Positions 16,263 to 25,267 are shown, counted from the first letter of the stretch. The stretch: 64,000 nt of DNA from Actinoplanes teichomyceticus ATCC 31121 (GCF_003711105.1 NZ_CP023865.1:4675001-4739000); one strand, 5' to 3'. The notes: generated by a model from the letters alone, not told the origin. Numbers and translations: made by a program.

Positions 16263-16510
16263 CACCGGCGCATCGGACCACTCCGCAAGCTGATCACCGG
16301 CGACACCGGCGAGCTCCGCGCCCGCGTCGCCGCGATCCTGCTGCTTCTCTACGCCCGACCGCTCGGCCGCATCCTGCGCCTGACCATCGACGACATCGAC
16401 ACCACCGGCTCCGAACGTCCTGCTCCGGCTGCGCGACCCGCCAACGCCGGTCCCCGAACCCGTCACCGGCCCACTGCTGGCGCTACGTGACGCGGTCGCA
16501 CATGATTGTG
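16263..16510 (+). pseudogene. Frameshifted middle part of an integrase-like protein
   Basis: One frame reads RIGPLRKLITGDTGELRARV then LLLLYARPLGRILRLTIDDI (16269 to about 16404). After a frameshift near 16411-16416 it continues as VLLRLRDPPTPVPEPVTGPL to about 16510. These blocks resemble the core of a tyrosine-recombinase-like family common in actinomycetes. There is no N-terminus here, and the C-terminal part reappears at 17530 beyond the dehalogenase gene. Confidence 0.55.
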
Positions 16511-16649
16511 TGCGGACACAGGCCGCACGTATGTCACCCACCTGATCGAGGCCGGCTGGGACGCCTCGACCGGAGACCATAAATCCCGCGGGAGGCGATG
16601 TTCACGCCACCCGGGCATAGCCCGGTCGGATATCTGATGAGGAGTCGGA

Positions 16650-17531
16650 ATGATCTCAGCCGCGGAGCGATGCCCGAAACACCATATTACCGTGAACGGG
16701 CTGCAGATGGCATACGTCGAAGAAGGCGCCGGGAACCCGATCGTGTTCCTCCACGGTAACCCGTCCTCGTCCTATCAGTGGCGGAACGTGATCCCACATC
16801 TGACCGGGCTGGGAAAGTGCATCGCACCCGATTTGATCGGGATGGGCGCTTCGGACAAGCTCCCCAACAGTGGTCCCGGCTCATACCGGTTCATCGAGCA
16901 CAGGGAGTATCTCGACGCGTTCCTGGACGCCCTCGGCCTGCACGACAAAGTCACCCTGGTACTGCACGATTGGGGGTCGACGCTGGGCTTTGACTGGGCC
17001 TGCCGGCACCCCGATCAGATCCGTGGGATCGCCTATATGGAAGCGTTTGTCGCACCCATCAGTTCATGGGACGACTGGCCGGAGCAAGCCATCGCCACCT
17101 TCCAAGCGCTCCGTTCCGATGCCGGGGAAAAGATGGTGTTGCAGGACAATTTCTTCATCGAGCGAGTCCTGCCGACCGAAACGCTCCGCCGGCTGACAGA
17201 GGCCGAAATGGCCGTGTACCGGCGCCCCTACCTTGAGCCCGGCGAATCGCGCCGACCCACCCTGACCTGGGCCCGCGAGATCCCGATCGGAGGCGAACCA
17301 GCCGACGTGCACAACATCATCACCCGATACGCGACCTGGCTCGCCACCGCAGACATCCCGAAACTCTTCATCGAAGCCAACCCTGGCGCCATGTTCCCCA
17401 GCCACCGCGACATCGCCAAAAGCTGGCCCGACCAAACCCACCTGACCGTCCCCGGCGGGCACTTCCTCATCGAAGACGACCCCGTCACCATCGGCACCAC
17501 CATCGCGACCTGGCTCAACCAGATGCCCTGA
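16650..17531 (+). CDS. Haloalkane dehalogenase (HLD-II type alpha/beta hydrolase)
   Basis: A 293-aa alpha/beta hydrolase that hydrolyses carbon-halogen bonds. Nucleophile D107 lies in VLHDWGSTLGFDWA, the halide-holding pair is N37 (HGNP) and W108, the catalytic acid is E131 (AYMEAF) and the base is H271 (GGHFLIED). The C-terminal PKLFIEANPGAM is like LinB/DhaA. ATG 16650 follows GAGGAG by a few bases. Third-position GC appears lower than in neighbours. It sits between two pieces of an integrase-like pseudogene, which supports acquisition by transfer. Related coelenterazine luciferases share this fold, but the dehalogenase residues are complete. Confidence 0.9.
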   Translation: MISAAERCPKHHITVNGLQMAYVEEGAGNPIVFLHGNPSSSYQWRNVIPHLTGLGKCIAPDLIGMGASDKLPNSGPGSYRFIEHREYLDAFLDALGLHDKVTLVLHDWGSTLGFDWACRHPDQIRGIAYMEAFVAPISSWDDWPEQAIATFQALRSDAGEKMVLQDNFFIERVLPTETLRRLTEAEMAVYRRPYLEPGESRRPTLTWAREIPIGGEPADVHNIITRYATWLATADIPKLFIEANPGAMFPSHRDIAKSWPDQTHLTVPGGHFLIEDDPVTIGTTIATWLNQMP

Positions 17532-17580
17532 CGGCTACCACCAGGTCACCGCCGCCCGCCTCGCCGCCGACGCAGGCCTG
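17530..17580 (+). pseudogene. C-terminal fragment of the integrase-like protein
   Basis: DGYHQVTAARLAADAG corresponds to the C-terminal signature of the same integrase-like family (LGYHxVTTAxLAxxAG). It starts immediately at the dehalogenase stop codon and decays into a non-matching sequence. The expected SRYAPGDH continuation is lost. Confidence 0.45.
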
Positions 17581-18000
17581 GACACCGCCGGCGCCGCGGC
17601 CGCCGAGCACGACGTCGACGTGCGGACCCGCGTGCGGAACAGAGCCGTCAGGTCGCTCAGTGAAGGTACAGACGTGGGTGGATCACTCGGAGACGTAATA
17701 GCGTCCGAACCCATAGCGTCCGACGCGGTGGCCTGCTGCGCAGGGCGATTCCGCGATCGCACCTGCCGGCGCGGAAAGGCGGACAGGCCGGCGAACTGTG
17801 TGAGGCGTCGCAGGAGCTGGTCGGTCGGCGGGCGTGATGAACTGATTGCTGAGAGGACGTCTCATCCTGCGCGGGAGCGGAGCCGAACGACTTCCCGACA
17901 ACGCCGTCACCGTAAGCCTTCCCGACAACGCCGTCACCGTAAGCCCGGCAACCAGCGCCGGCCATCGAACCCGCGCGGCCGGCACGAGCCGGGCAAACCC
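17581..18000. other. Intergenic region with a 27-bp duplication
   Basis: No supported gene between the dehalogenase locus and the terminator of the AAA+/VWA operon. Open frames on both strands have no recognisable domains. Confidence 0.4.
17891..17944. repeat. Perfect 27-bp tandem duplication
   Basis: CTTCCCGACAACGCCGTCAC plus CGTAAGC occurs twice without mismatch at 17891-17917 and 17918-17944, in non-coding DNA. Confidence 0.9.
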
Positions 18001-18048
18001 GTGACGGGCTGTCCGGAGCTTCCCGCAACGCTCCGGACAGCGCGTCAC
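18001..18048 (-). terminator. Strong hairpin after the five-gene operon
   Basis: Arms 18001-18019 and 18030-18048 (GTGACG...CCGGAGC / GCTCCGG...CGTCAC) pair over 19 positions with one mismatch around a 10-nt loop. The hairpin lies 9 nt beyond the stop codon of the last operon gene. There is no U-run, which is usual for high-GC actinobacteria. Confidence 0.75.
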
Positions 18049-18056
18049 CGACCGGC

Positions 18057-20867
18057 TCAGGGGCCGACCAGAGCCGCGACCGCCTCAGCGGCGCCGGGGA
18101 AGGCGGCCAGCAACACCGTCGCCGCCCCGCCGTGTTGTGCCACCGGAACGTCCGGGAGCACCGCCCACTCCCCCGGGCATCCCAGCATGTCGGCCACCGC
18201 GTCGGCGCCGGCCGGATGCCGGGCCAGGAACGCGGCGACCGGCACGGCCTCCAGCGGGAGGCCGGCGGCCTGCGCCGAGGAGCCGGCCCCGGTCCGGGCG
18301 GGGAGGCCGGCGGGCGCGGTCTTGCGGGCCAGCCACGGTGGGGTCCATGAATCGATCGCGGCGAGCGCGCCGGGGAAGGTGCGCCCGGCCTCCCGGGTGA
18401 GGACCGGCACCAGCTCCGCCGCCTGCTGCTTCAGCGTGGTGATCAGGTGGGGCAGCCAGGGCAGCAGCACCGGGTCCGGCAGCCGCCCGAACGCCTTCGA
18501 CAGCGTCTCCACGACGAACGGGGCCAGCCTCGGCACCGGGTCGAGGGCCTGCACGAAGCCGCTGACGTACTGCGGGAACGCCGGCACGACGAGCGGATTG
18601 CCGAGCAGCCCGTCGACCCGCTCGCGGAGTTGCGCCAGCGGCAGGTCGCCGAGCTGGTTGCGGGCCGCCCAGAGCAGGGCGATCTTGGCGGGGGCCTCCG
18701 GGTGGGACTGCCGGACGGCGATCTCCAGCTGGGTACGGTCGCAGCCGAGTGACAGCGCCAGGCTTTCCATGCTGAACAGGAAACCCAGCATCGCCCCGAC
18801 CTGCCGCGCCCCGGTGTCCTCGTCGACGAAGGCGGTCGGCAGCAGGGTGCAGTAGTGCGCGTACCCCTCGGTGACGAACCGCTCGCACCAGGACGGCAGC
18901 ACCGGCGTGGTGGCGCGGTGGTGCGCGAGCAGTCGCCGGATCCGCCGCAGGACGGCCGGCGCGTCGTCGACGGTGCGTTCGGCGGCGAGCAGTTCGACGG
19001 CGCGCAGGCCGAGCTCGTCGGTGAGCCGGGGGCTCTGCAGGAACAGCATGGAGTGCTCGACCGCCTTGAGCGCGGTCGCGGCGGTGGCTTTGGGATCCCA
19101 CGCGTCCCGGCGCAGCCGCTGCTCCAGGACCTGCTCGACGGTGACGCCCTCGTAGCCGAGCTCGATGATGGTGCGCTGGTGGCGGCCCAGATCGAGGTCC
19201 CAGCTCTCCTGGATGGGTTTCTCGCCGAGCCGGCGGCTGCCCATGATGGGCCGGACCGCCTGGTCGGGCAGCAGGTAGCGCAGCATCCAGAGCAGCTGTG
19301 AGCACCCGACCAGCTCGGGCCGGGCGGCCAGGTCGAGCAGGGCGCGCTGGATGCTGCGCTGCTCCAGGTTCAGCCCGAGCGGGGCGAGCCGGTCGTAGAC
19401 GTCGCGGGCCAGGGGTGGCAGGGCGGCGTAGCCGACCTGGCCGATCCGGTCGCCGCCGAGCAGGATCTCGCAGAGGCGCCGCACGTCCCGGCGGCCGGGC
19501 ACGGCGTCCTTCTCGATGCAGGTGACCGCGGCGTCCTGGAAGTCGTACGGTGTCGGCCGCGCCCGCCCGCGCATCCCGGCGAGCAGCAGGGACGTCTCGA
19601 AGACCGCGATCGCGTCGGCGGTGCTGGCGAGGTACCCGTTGCGGCGGGCGAGCCGCACGATGTCGACGCACCAGCCGCGGAGTTCCTCCTCGTCGAGCCC
19701 GTCGAGGGCGGGCGGACCGGCGAGGTAGCCGCTGAGGTGGTCGGTGACCGGGCCGCTCGTGCCGGACGGGGCCGGCAGCGCCTTGCCCGCCCGCTGTCTG
19801 CCGCCCTTCTGCCCGTCCAGCCGGAACGGGGTGAGCCGGAACCGGCCGAGCTGTTTCTGCCAGGTGGCGGCGGCGATCGACACCGAGCCGGGCGCCAGGG
19901 CGAACTGCGCCTCGATCGCCGAGTGGCTGGACGGGATCAGGCCGTACAGCCAGGTGGTGGCGGTGCGCGGGGTGATGTCGAAGTCGGGCGTGGCCGGGTC
20001 GGAGCCGGCTTCCGTGACCCGGCTGGCCGCGTGGAAGGCGCCGCAGATGTACAGGCAGTCGGCCGGGTCGGTGCCGGTGGCGACCAGATGCCGGCGGATC
20101 CGGGTCCACATGTACCGTTCCCGGTCCTCGTCGCGGGCGTACCGTCTGTCGTGCGGGGCCAGCCGCCGGAACAGGCTGCCGATCAACACCATGACCTGGC
20201 GGTACGTCTCGTGGTCGGCGCCGGCCAGGGGCTGCTCGACGTACTGGTCCCACCACTCCGACCAGTGCCGGACCCGGCCGTGGCGCAGCAGGTGCTCCTC
20301 CAGTTCGGCGAAGCGCGGCCGCAGGTCGCCGATCTCCACACCCACCGCGTCACCGTGCAGGTCGTCCTCCGGCTCCTCCGTCGCGGCCGGGGACGCGTCG
20401 GGTTGCCACTGGAAGACGTGGTCGGTGGACCGGTCGACCAGGACCAGCTCGACCCCGGGGGTGTCCAGGGCGTACGAGATCGCCTGGTACTCCGCGGACG
20501 CCTCGGTGATCGGCGCGATCACCGAGAGCGGCGCGGCCTCCTTCGGGAACCCGTCCAGCTCGGAGGCGAAGGCCTGCAGCGCCACCGGCAGCCGGCAGTT
20601 GCGCAGCTCGGTCAGCAGCGGCTGGAGGTCCTCGCAGAGTTCCAGGTAGACGACCTTGGGTTGTTTCTCCCGCAGCCGGCGCAGCATGGCCAGCGCGGAG
20701 GCCGGCGAGTGGTGGCAGACCGGGAAGATCTCCAGCGGCTCACGCAGCGCGTGGTCCACGTCGTCGACCATGCCGGCGAGGATCTCCGGCAGCGCGGCCG
20801 GACCCCCGGCCAGCGCCTCGGCCGCGCCGAGCAGCTGCGTGCGCAGCGCGTCGAAGGGCGGTGTCAC
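18057..20867 (-). CDS. DUF5682-family protein with a TraB/EreA/ChaN-like N-terminal domain
   Basis: A 936-aa cytosolic protein. Residues about 45-285 carry landmarks of the TraB/EreA/ChaN-type fold: VCHHSPASALAMLRRL with H52-H53, KVVYLELCED with E76, RDEDRERYMWTRI (about 246-258) and ICGAFHAASRV with H279. In relatives these residues line a metal or hydrolase site. The remaining 600 residues are helical repeats without a family I recognise. GTG 20867 overlaps the AAA+ gene stop by 4 nt (GTGA), so translation is coupled. As the largest and last gene of the operon, it is a likely effector or scaffold acted on by the MoxR-VWA pair, which is inference. Confidence 0.75.
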   Translation of the reverse strand: MTPPFDALRTQLLGAAEALAGGPAALPEILAGMVDDVDHALREPLEIFPVCHHSPASALAMLRRLREKQPKVVYLELCEDLQPLLTELRNCRLPVALQAFASELDGFPKEAAPLSVIAPITEASAEYQAISYALDTPGVELVLVDRSTDHVFQWQPDASPAATEEPEDDLHGDAVGVEIGDLRPRFAELEEHLLRHGRVRHWSEWWDQYVEQPLAGADHETYRQVMVLIGSLFRRLAPHDRRYARDEDRERYMWTRIRRHLVATGTDPADCLYICGAFHAASRVTEAGSDPATPDFDITPRTATTWLYGLIPSSHSAIEAQFALAPGSVSIAAATWQKQLGRFRLTPFRLDGQKGGRQRAGKALPAPSGTSGPVTDHLSGYLAGPPALDGLDEEELRGWCVDIVRLARRNGYLASTADAIAVFETSLLLAGMRGRARPTPYDFQDAAVTCIEKDAVPGRRDVRRLCEILLGGDRIGQVGYAALPPLARDVYDRLAPLGLNLEQRSIQRALLDLAARPELVGCSQLLWMLRYLLPDQAVRPIMGSRRLGEKPIQESWDLDLGRHQRTIIELGYEGVTVEQVLEQRLRRDAWDPKATAATALKAVEHSMLFLQSPRLTDELGLRAVELLAAERTVDDAPAVLRRIRRLLAHHRATTPVLPSWCERFVTEGYAHYCTLLPTAFVDEDTGARQVGAMLGFLFSMESLALSLGCDRTQLEIAVRQSHPEAPAKIALLWAARNQLGDLPLAQLRERVDGLLGNPLVVPAFPQYVSGFVQALDPVPRLAPFVVETLSKAFGRLPDPVLLPWLPHLITTLKQQAAELVPVLTREAGRTFPGALAAIDSWTPPWLARKTAPAGLPARTGAGSSAQAAGLPLEAVPVAAFLARHPAGADAVADMLGCPGEWAVLPDVPVAQHGGAATVLLAAFPGAAEAVAALVGP

Positions 20868-21976
20868 GACAGGGTCGCAATCGCCTGGCGGCCACCGGCC
20901 AGGAACCCGTCCCACTCGCCGCTCTGCTCCCTGCTGCGCGGCTCGATCACCCCGTGCCAGTACTTGTTGAGGATGGCCAGGTCCTCCGGGCTGCGCCGGG
21001 CCAGCGAGCCGACCAGCGACCCGGCCAGGGTCTCGGCGGTCAGCGTGCTCGCGCCGAAGAAGTTGCTGTGCAGGATGGCGTCCTCCAGGACGCCGATCTG
21101 CTCGGCGGTCGACAGCGCCGACTCCAGCCGCTCGTCGTCGCTGGTCGCCGACGCGGAGGCGGCACGCAGGTCGGCGAAGCTCTGCAGCAGCACGTCGAGC
21201 AGGGTGGGCGGCACCTCCAGCTCGATGTGGTGCCGGCGCAGCAGCTCCTCGGTGCGGAACCGGACGATCTCCGCCTCGCTCTTGCGGTTGGTCACCACCG
21301 GGATGCGCACGAAGTTGAACCGCCGCTTGAGCGCCGAGGACAGGTCGTTGACGCCGCGGTCGCGGCTGTTGGCGGTGGCGATGATGCTGAAGCCCGGCTT
21401 GGCGAAGACGATGTTGTCGTCGTCCAGCTCCGGGATCGACACGTACTTCTCGGACAGGATCGAGATCAGCGCGTCCTGCACGTCGCTGGTGGCCCGGGTG
21501 AGCTCCTCGAAGCGGCCGATCACGCCGCCCTCCATCGCCGTCATGATCGGCGACGGGATCATCGAGGCGCGCGACTGCCCCTTGGCGATCACCATCGAGA
21601 CGTTCCACGAGTACTTGATGTGGTCCTCGGTGGTGCCGGCGGTGCCCTGCACGACCAGCGTGGAGTTGCGGCTGATCGCGGCGGAGAGCAGCTCGGCCAG
21701 CCAGCTCTTGCCGGTGCCGGGGTCGCCGATCAGCAGCAGGCCGCGGTCGGAGGCGAGGGTGACGATGGCCCGCTCGACGAAGCTGCGGTCGCCGAACCAC
21801 TTCTGCGGGATCTCCCGGTCCAGGCCGTCGGCGCGCTCCGAGCCCAGGATGAACAGCCGCACCATCTTCGGGCTCAGCCGCCAGGAGAACGGCTTCGGGC
21901 CGTCGTCGACCGACTCCAGCCAGTCCAGCTCCTCGGCGTACTTGACCTCGGCGGGGGCGCGCAGCATGTCACTCAT
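20864..21976 (-). CDS. MoxR-type AAA+ ATPase
   Basis: A 370-aa AAA+ protein. Walker A is G84-DPGTGKS-91, the Walker B region is GGVIGRFEEL, sensor 1 is IIATANSRDRG, and an arginine-rich ALKRRFNFVR segment follows, as in MoxR proteins. MoxR ATPases act as chaperones that load metals or remodel partners, usually with a VWA protein, and such a gene is directly upstream. ATG 21976 is preceded by AAGGAGA, 25 nt after the VWA stop; the downstream gene overlaps by 4 nt. Confidence 0.9.
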   Translation of the reverse strand: MSDMLRAPAEVKYAEELDWLESVDDGPKPFSWRLSPKMVRLFILGSERADGLDREIPQKWFGDRSFVERAIVTLASDRGLLLIGDPGTGKSWLAELLSAAISRNSTLVVQGTAGTTEDHIKYSWNVSMVIAKGQSRASMIPSPIMTAMEGGVIGRFEELTRATSDVQDALISILSEKYVSIPELDDDNIVFAKPGFSIIATANSRDRGVNDLSSALKRRFNFVRIPVVTNRKSEAEIVRFRTEELLRRHHIELEVPPTLLDVLLQSFADLRAASASATSDDERLESALSTAEQIGVLEDAILHSNFFGASTLTAETLAGSLVGSLARRSPEDLAILNKYWHGVIEPRSREQSGEWDGFLAGGRQAIATLS

Positions 21977-22001
21977 TGCGGGAAGTCTCCTTGGATGGGT
22001 A

Positions 22002-23330
22002 TCAGACGAGGAAGTTCTTGAGCTCGGTGACGAGCTTCTTGATGTGTCCGGACAGGACCGGCGTGCCCTGGTCCTTGAAGCGCTGGCGGAACCACGGGTT
22101 GACGCTCTGGTGGCCGCCGCTGCTGACCGAGCCGACCGGGATGAATCTGGCGCCGGAGCGGTGGATGGCCTGCATACCGGTGAAGACCGCCTGCTCCTGC
22201 CACTCGTAGAAGTCCGAGATCCAGACGACCACGGTGTTCCGCGGGTCGGTGATCTTGGGGCGGGCCAGGTCGAGCGCGACCGTGCCGTCGGTGCCGCCGC
22301 CGAGGTGGGTGTGCAACAGCACCTCGAACGGGTCGTGCACCCAGGGGGTGAGGTCCAGGGCGCGGGTGTCGTAGGCGATCAGGTGCACGTCGACCTTGGG
22401 CAGGCCGGCGAAGATCGAGGCGAGGATGGTGCAGTTGACCATCGCGTCGACCATCGACCCGGACTGGTCCACCACCACGATCAGCCGGGCCGGCTCGATC
22501 CGTTTCGCGGTCTGCCGGTAGTACAGCCGGTCGACGTAGAGCCGTTCGTCCTCCGGGCTCCAGTTCGGCAGGTTCTTCCAGATCGTGCGGTCCAGGTCGA
22601 GGTTCCGGAAGATCCGTTTCGGCGGCACGGAGCGGTCGATGGTGCCGGCGCTGGCCTGGGCGACCTGGGTACGCAGCACCTCGGCCACCTCGTCGACGAA
22701 CCGGCGGATCAGCGCCTTGGCGTTGGCCAGGGCGACGCCGTCGAGGTTGTCCTTGTCGCGCAGCAGCTGCTCGATCAGCGACATGCTCGGCGTGAGCTGC
22801 CGTGCCAGGCGGTTGTCGGCGAGCACCTCCCGCAGCCGCATCCGGCTGACCAGGTCGCCCTCGATCCCGGCCAGCACGCCGCCGAGGCCGGAGGAGTCGT
22901 TGCCGGCGCCCCGGCCGCGCAGCTGTCCGGGCTGGCAGCCCGTCGAGCGCTCGAACCAGCCGGCGTCGCCCTGCCACCGCTGCAGCTGCTCGGCGGTCAC
23001 ACTGCCGGAGCCGGTGGCGAACACGTTGAGCAGCAGCTTGGAGACCAGCGCGGCGCGCCGGACGGCCCCCTCCCGGTCGTCGTCGGCGGCGGACCCGCCG
23101 GTCATCAGGCCGTCGAACTCGGCCTCCAGCTGCGGGAACCGCTGCACCACGGTGTCCACCGAGACGGCCGGATCCAGCAGTGCGGCGGGCAGTCCCAGGT
23201 CGCCGACGATCGCCATGCTGCCGGACTCCAGCGCGGCCTGCTCCTCCGGGTCGAAGAGCCGGGCCAGCAGGCGCCAGTAGAGGACCTGCCGCCGCGTCTC
23301 GGCGGCGGCCACGTCGGGAGAGTCGCTCAT
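22002..23330 (-). CDS. VWA-domain protein of the MoxR operon
   Basis: A 442-aa protein. The N-terminal 270 residues are helical. The C-terminal von Willebrand A domain has a MIDAS: D288-Q-S-G-S, a Thr in GGGTDG, and Asp in VWISDFYEW, so it should bind Mg or Mn and a partner. ATG 23330 overlaps the preceding stop as ATGA. The arrangement VWA then MoxR is the usual chaperone pair, where the VWA protein recruits substrate and the ATPase remodels it. Confidence 0.88.
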   Translation of the reverse strand: MSDSPDVAAAETRRQVLYWRLLARLFDPEEQAALESGSMAIVGDLGLPAALLDPAVSVDTVVQRFPQLEAEFDGLMTGGSAADDDREGAVRRAALVSKLLLNVFATGSGSVTAEQLQRWQGDAGWFERSTGCQPGQLRGRGAGNDSSGLGGVLAGIEGDLVSRMRLREVLADNRLARQLTPSMSLIEQLLRDKDNLDGVALANAKALIRRFVDEVAEVLRTQVAQASAGTIDRSVPPKRIFRNLDLDRTIWKNLPNWSPEDERLYVDRLYYRQTAKRIEPARLIVVVDQSGSMVDAMVNCTILASIFAGLPKVDVHLIAYDTRALDLTPWVHDPFEVLLHTHLGGGTDGTVALDLARPKITDPRNTVVVWISDFYEWQEQAVFTGMQAIHRSGARFIPVGSVSSGGHQSVNPWFRQRFKDQGTPVLSGHIKKLVTELKNFLV

Positions 23331-24694
23331 TTGCGCAGCAACCTTCCCGCGCGCTCGCGCAGCACGTCGACCGCCGTGCCCGCGGCCGCCTCGGCCTTGG
23401 CCGCCTTGGCGTCGGTGGGGCCGAGCGCCCAGTCCCCAGCGTGCACGGTGACCGGCTTGCGCTTCACCACCGCCTGCACCGCGAGCGGTTGCAGCAGCCA
23501 GCGGCCGTCCCACCGCAGCAGCCCCAGGCACGCCGTGGAGGCGGCGACCAGCTGCGGGGTCAGCGGACCGGCCGCCGGCAGCCGGTCCAGATCCAGCGGC
23601 AGCGTCACGCCGCCGCCCAGGTCGAAGCCCTGCCCGGCATGGGTGTAGCCCTCCAGCAGGACCGGCTCGGCCAGCACGCCGGGGTGCCGGTCCAGCGGCG
23701 CGACCGGGGACGCGGACGCCGCGCCGAGGCGCACCCGGGCCGTGGTGAACGGGTCGGCGGGCCCGCCGGCGGCGGCCCGCGACTCGTCCCAGATCAGGTC
23801 GCCGGCGGGGGTGAGCGCCATGCCGGACACCTCCACGGTGCGGTGCTCGGCCAGCACGCCACGAAAGATCGGGAAGGCGGACAGCATCCGCCACGCGGCC
23901 GGGCCGCTGATGGTGTCCACCTTGGCCGCGGCCACGCTGGCGCGCACCAGGCGGACCGCGCCGCCGGGCGTCTCCAGCAGCGCGTGCGCCTGCGCCCGGA
24001 AGGCGGTCGGATGCTCGTGCAGGTCCACGCCGAGGATCACCAGCCGGCCGTCGACCGGGGTGCTCGCCGCACCGGGCCGGCCGTCCTGGGACAGCAGCAG
24101 GGCACGCGACCACAGATCGGCCCAGCGGCGCACCGGCACCCGCGGCAGGGTGGCCACCGGCGCGGCGGCCCGCAGCTCGGCGGCGAACCCGTCGAGCAGC
24201 ACCGCGAGCCGGCGACCGGCCGGCTGGGCGAGCAGCGCCTGCACCGCCTGCGCGGCGCCGCCGGCCAGGTCGTGATCGACCCCGCGCCAGCCGGCGATGG
24301 CCAGCTCGCGCAGCCAGGACCGGCTCCCCGCAAGCAGTTGACCGGAATCGGTCACGAGGGGCGGCGCCGTCCACGGGTCACGGGTCCGGCCGAGCGCGGC
24401 GTCGAGGCCGGCCTGCAGCGCGTCGTGCGCGGCGCCGAGCAGTGCGAGGCGGGCCCCGGCCAGGGCGGCCAGGTGCTCGTCGGTGACCGTGCCGGCGACG
24501 ATCTTGCCGATCGCGTCGGCGACCCGGCCGGCCAGCGGCGACCCGGCGAAGGCGTGGCCGAGGCCGTCGAGGGCGGCGGCACGCTCCTCGTCGATCCGGG
24601 CCAGGCCGGCCACGAGCGCGTCGTCCAGGCCGTCGACCAGGGCGAGCGCCTCGGCGAGCCCGTCCGGCGGGGTGCGCAGGGTGTCGGCGAGCAT
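23327..24694 (-). CDS. Unrecognised 455-aa protein of the MoxR operon
   Basis: I cannot place it in a family with confidence. The first 200 residues are Ala/Leu-rich helices. The second half is more beta-like, with motifs RLVILGVDLHEHPTAFRAQA, GMALTPAGDLIWDESRAAAG and LLRWDGRWLLQPLAVQAVVK. There is no signal peptide, membrane helix or clear catalytic motif. Both ends overlap neighbouring genes by 4 nt (ATGA), so it is made together with the SWIM-like and VWA proteins. It is therefore a fixed component of the system, possibly an adaptor. Confidence 0.75.
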   Translation of the reverse strand: MLADTLRTPPDGLAEALALVDGLDDALVAGLARIDEERAAALDGLGHAFAGSPLAGRVADAIGKIVAGTVTDEHLAALAGARLALLGAAHDALQAGLDAALGRTRDPWTAPPLVTDSGQLLAGSRSWLRELAIAGWRGVDHDLAGGAAQAVQALLAQPAGRRLAVLLDGFAAELRAAAPVATLPRVPVRRWADLWSRALLLSQDGRPGAASTPVDGRLVILGVDLHEHPTAFRAQAHALLETPGGAVRLVRASVAAAKVDTISGPAAWRMLSAFPIFRGVLAEHRTVEVSGMALTPAGDLIWDESRAAAGGPADPFTTARVRLGAASASPVAPLDRHPGVLAEPVLLEGYTHAGQGFDLGGGVTLPLDLDRLPAAGPLTPQLVAASTACLGLLRWDGRWLLQPLAVQAVVKRKPVTVHAGDWALGPTDAKAAKAEAAAGTAVDVLRERAGRLLRK

Positions 24695-25194
24695 CAGCGC
24701 ACCGCCCCGGCCGCCGGGAACCAGTGCAACTCGGGCAACGGGTCGGTGCTCGGCTCGACCTCGAGGTAGGCCAGGTGGCGCAGGAAACCGCTGAACACCT
24801 CGGCGGCCCGGTTCGGCGCGGTGGTGGGGTGCAGGCCGGCCCAGAGGTCGTCACCGTCCTGCGCCGGCTCGGCCTTCAGGTACCGCGCGACGCGGACCGG
24901 ACCGTACTGCGCGACGGCGGCGTCGGCCAGCGCGCGCAGGTGGTTGCAGGCCGACGACCCGCCGGCGAGCCCGCCGCACGGCCGGTTGTTGTTGGTGTGG
25001 CAGCTCAACCCGTGGTCACCCGCTGTGATTGAGGAGACGTAGACACGCTCGATGTCGGAGCCGCTGGAGACGACTCCCTGCAGACGGCCGTCGGCCAGCT
25101 CGACGAACGGCACCTTGGCCAGTTTCCGTGTCCCCACCGGTGTGATGACGGGCGCTGAGCTACGCCGCTCGTAGGCGGCGCCGTCGCTTGTCAC
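24694..25194 (-). CDS. SWIM-like zinc-finger protein, first gene of the MoxR operon
   Basis: A 166-aa protein with Cys/His residues C65-H66, C73 and C83-N-H85 (LSCHTNNNRPC...SACNHL). The final CxH resembles a SWIM zinc finger (CxC...CxH), though the first pair is C-H rather than CxC. SWIM fingers bind nucleic acid or protein. GTG 25194 follows GGGAGGA by 6 nt, so it is chosen over longer frames. It heads the five-gene operon. The 73-bp gap to the monooxygenase gene upstream is AT-rich (a TTTTTT tract near 25250) and could hold a promoter. Confidence 0.7.
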   Translation of the reverse strand: MTSDGAAYERRSSAPVITPVGTRKLAKVPFVELADGRLQGVVSSGSDIERVYVSSITAGDHGLSCHTNNNRPCGGLAGGSSACNHLRALADAAVAQYGPVRVARYLKAEPAQDGDDLWAGLHPTTAPNRAAEVFSGFLRHLAYLEVEPSTDPLPELHWFPAAGAVR

Positions 25195-25267
25195 AACCAG
25201 TCCTCCCTCAGCTCTCAAGTGGAGGTAGTTGTATCCCAGCGGTACGACAAAAAATAGTTTCAGCAGC

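Noticed and set aside
17620..18855. Plus-strand frame of 411 codons after the dehalogenase
   Set aside because: It runs antisense into the last MoxR-operon gene and is low-complexity Ser/Arg/Ala.
19737..23648. Very long plus-strand open frame opposite the MoxR operon
   Set aside because: It is the antisense shadow of well-supported minus-strand genes with domain motifs; its composition is Arg/Gly/Val-rich without domains.
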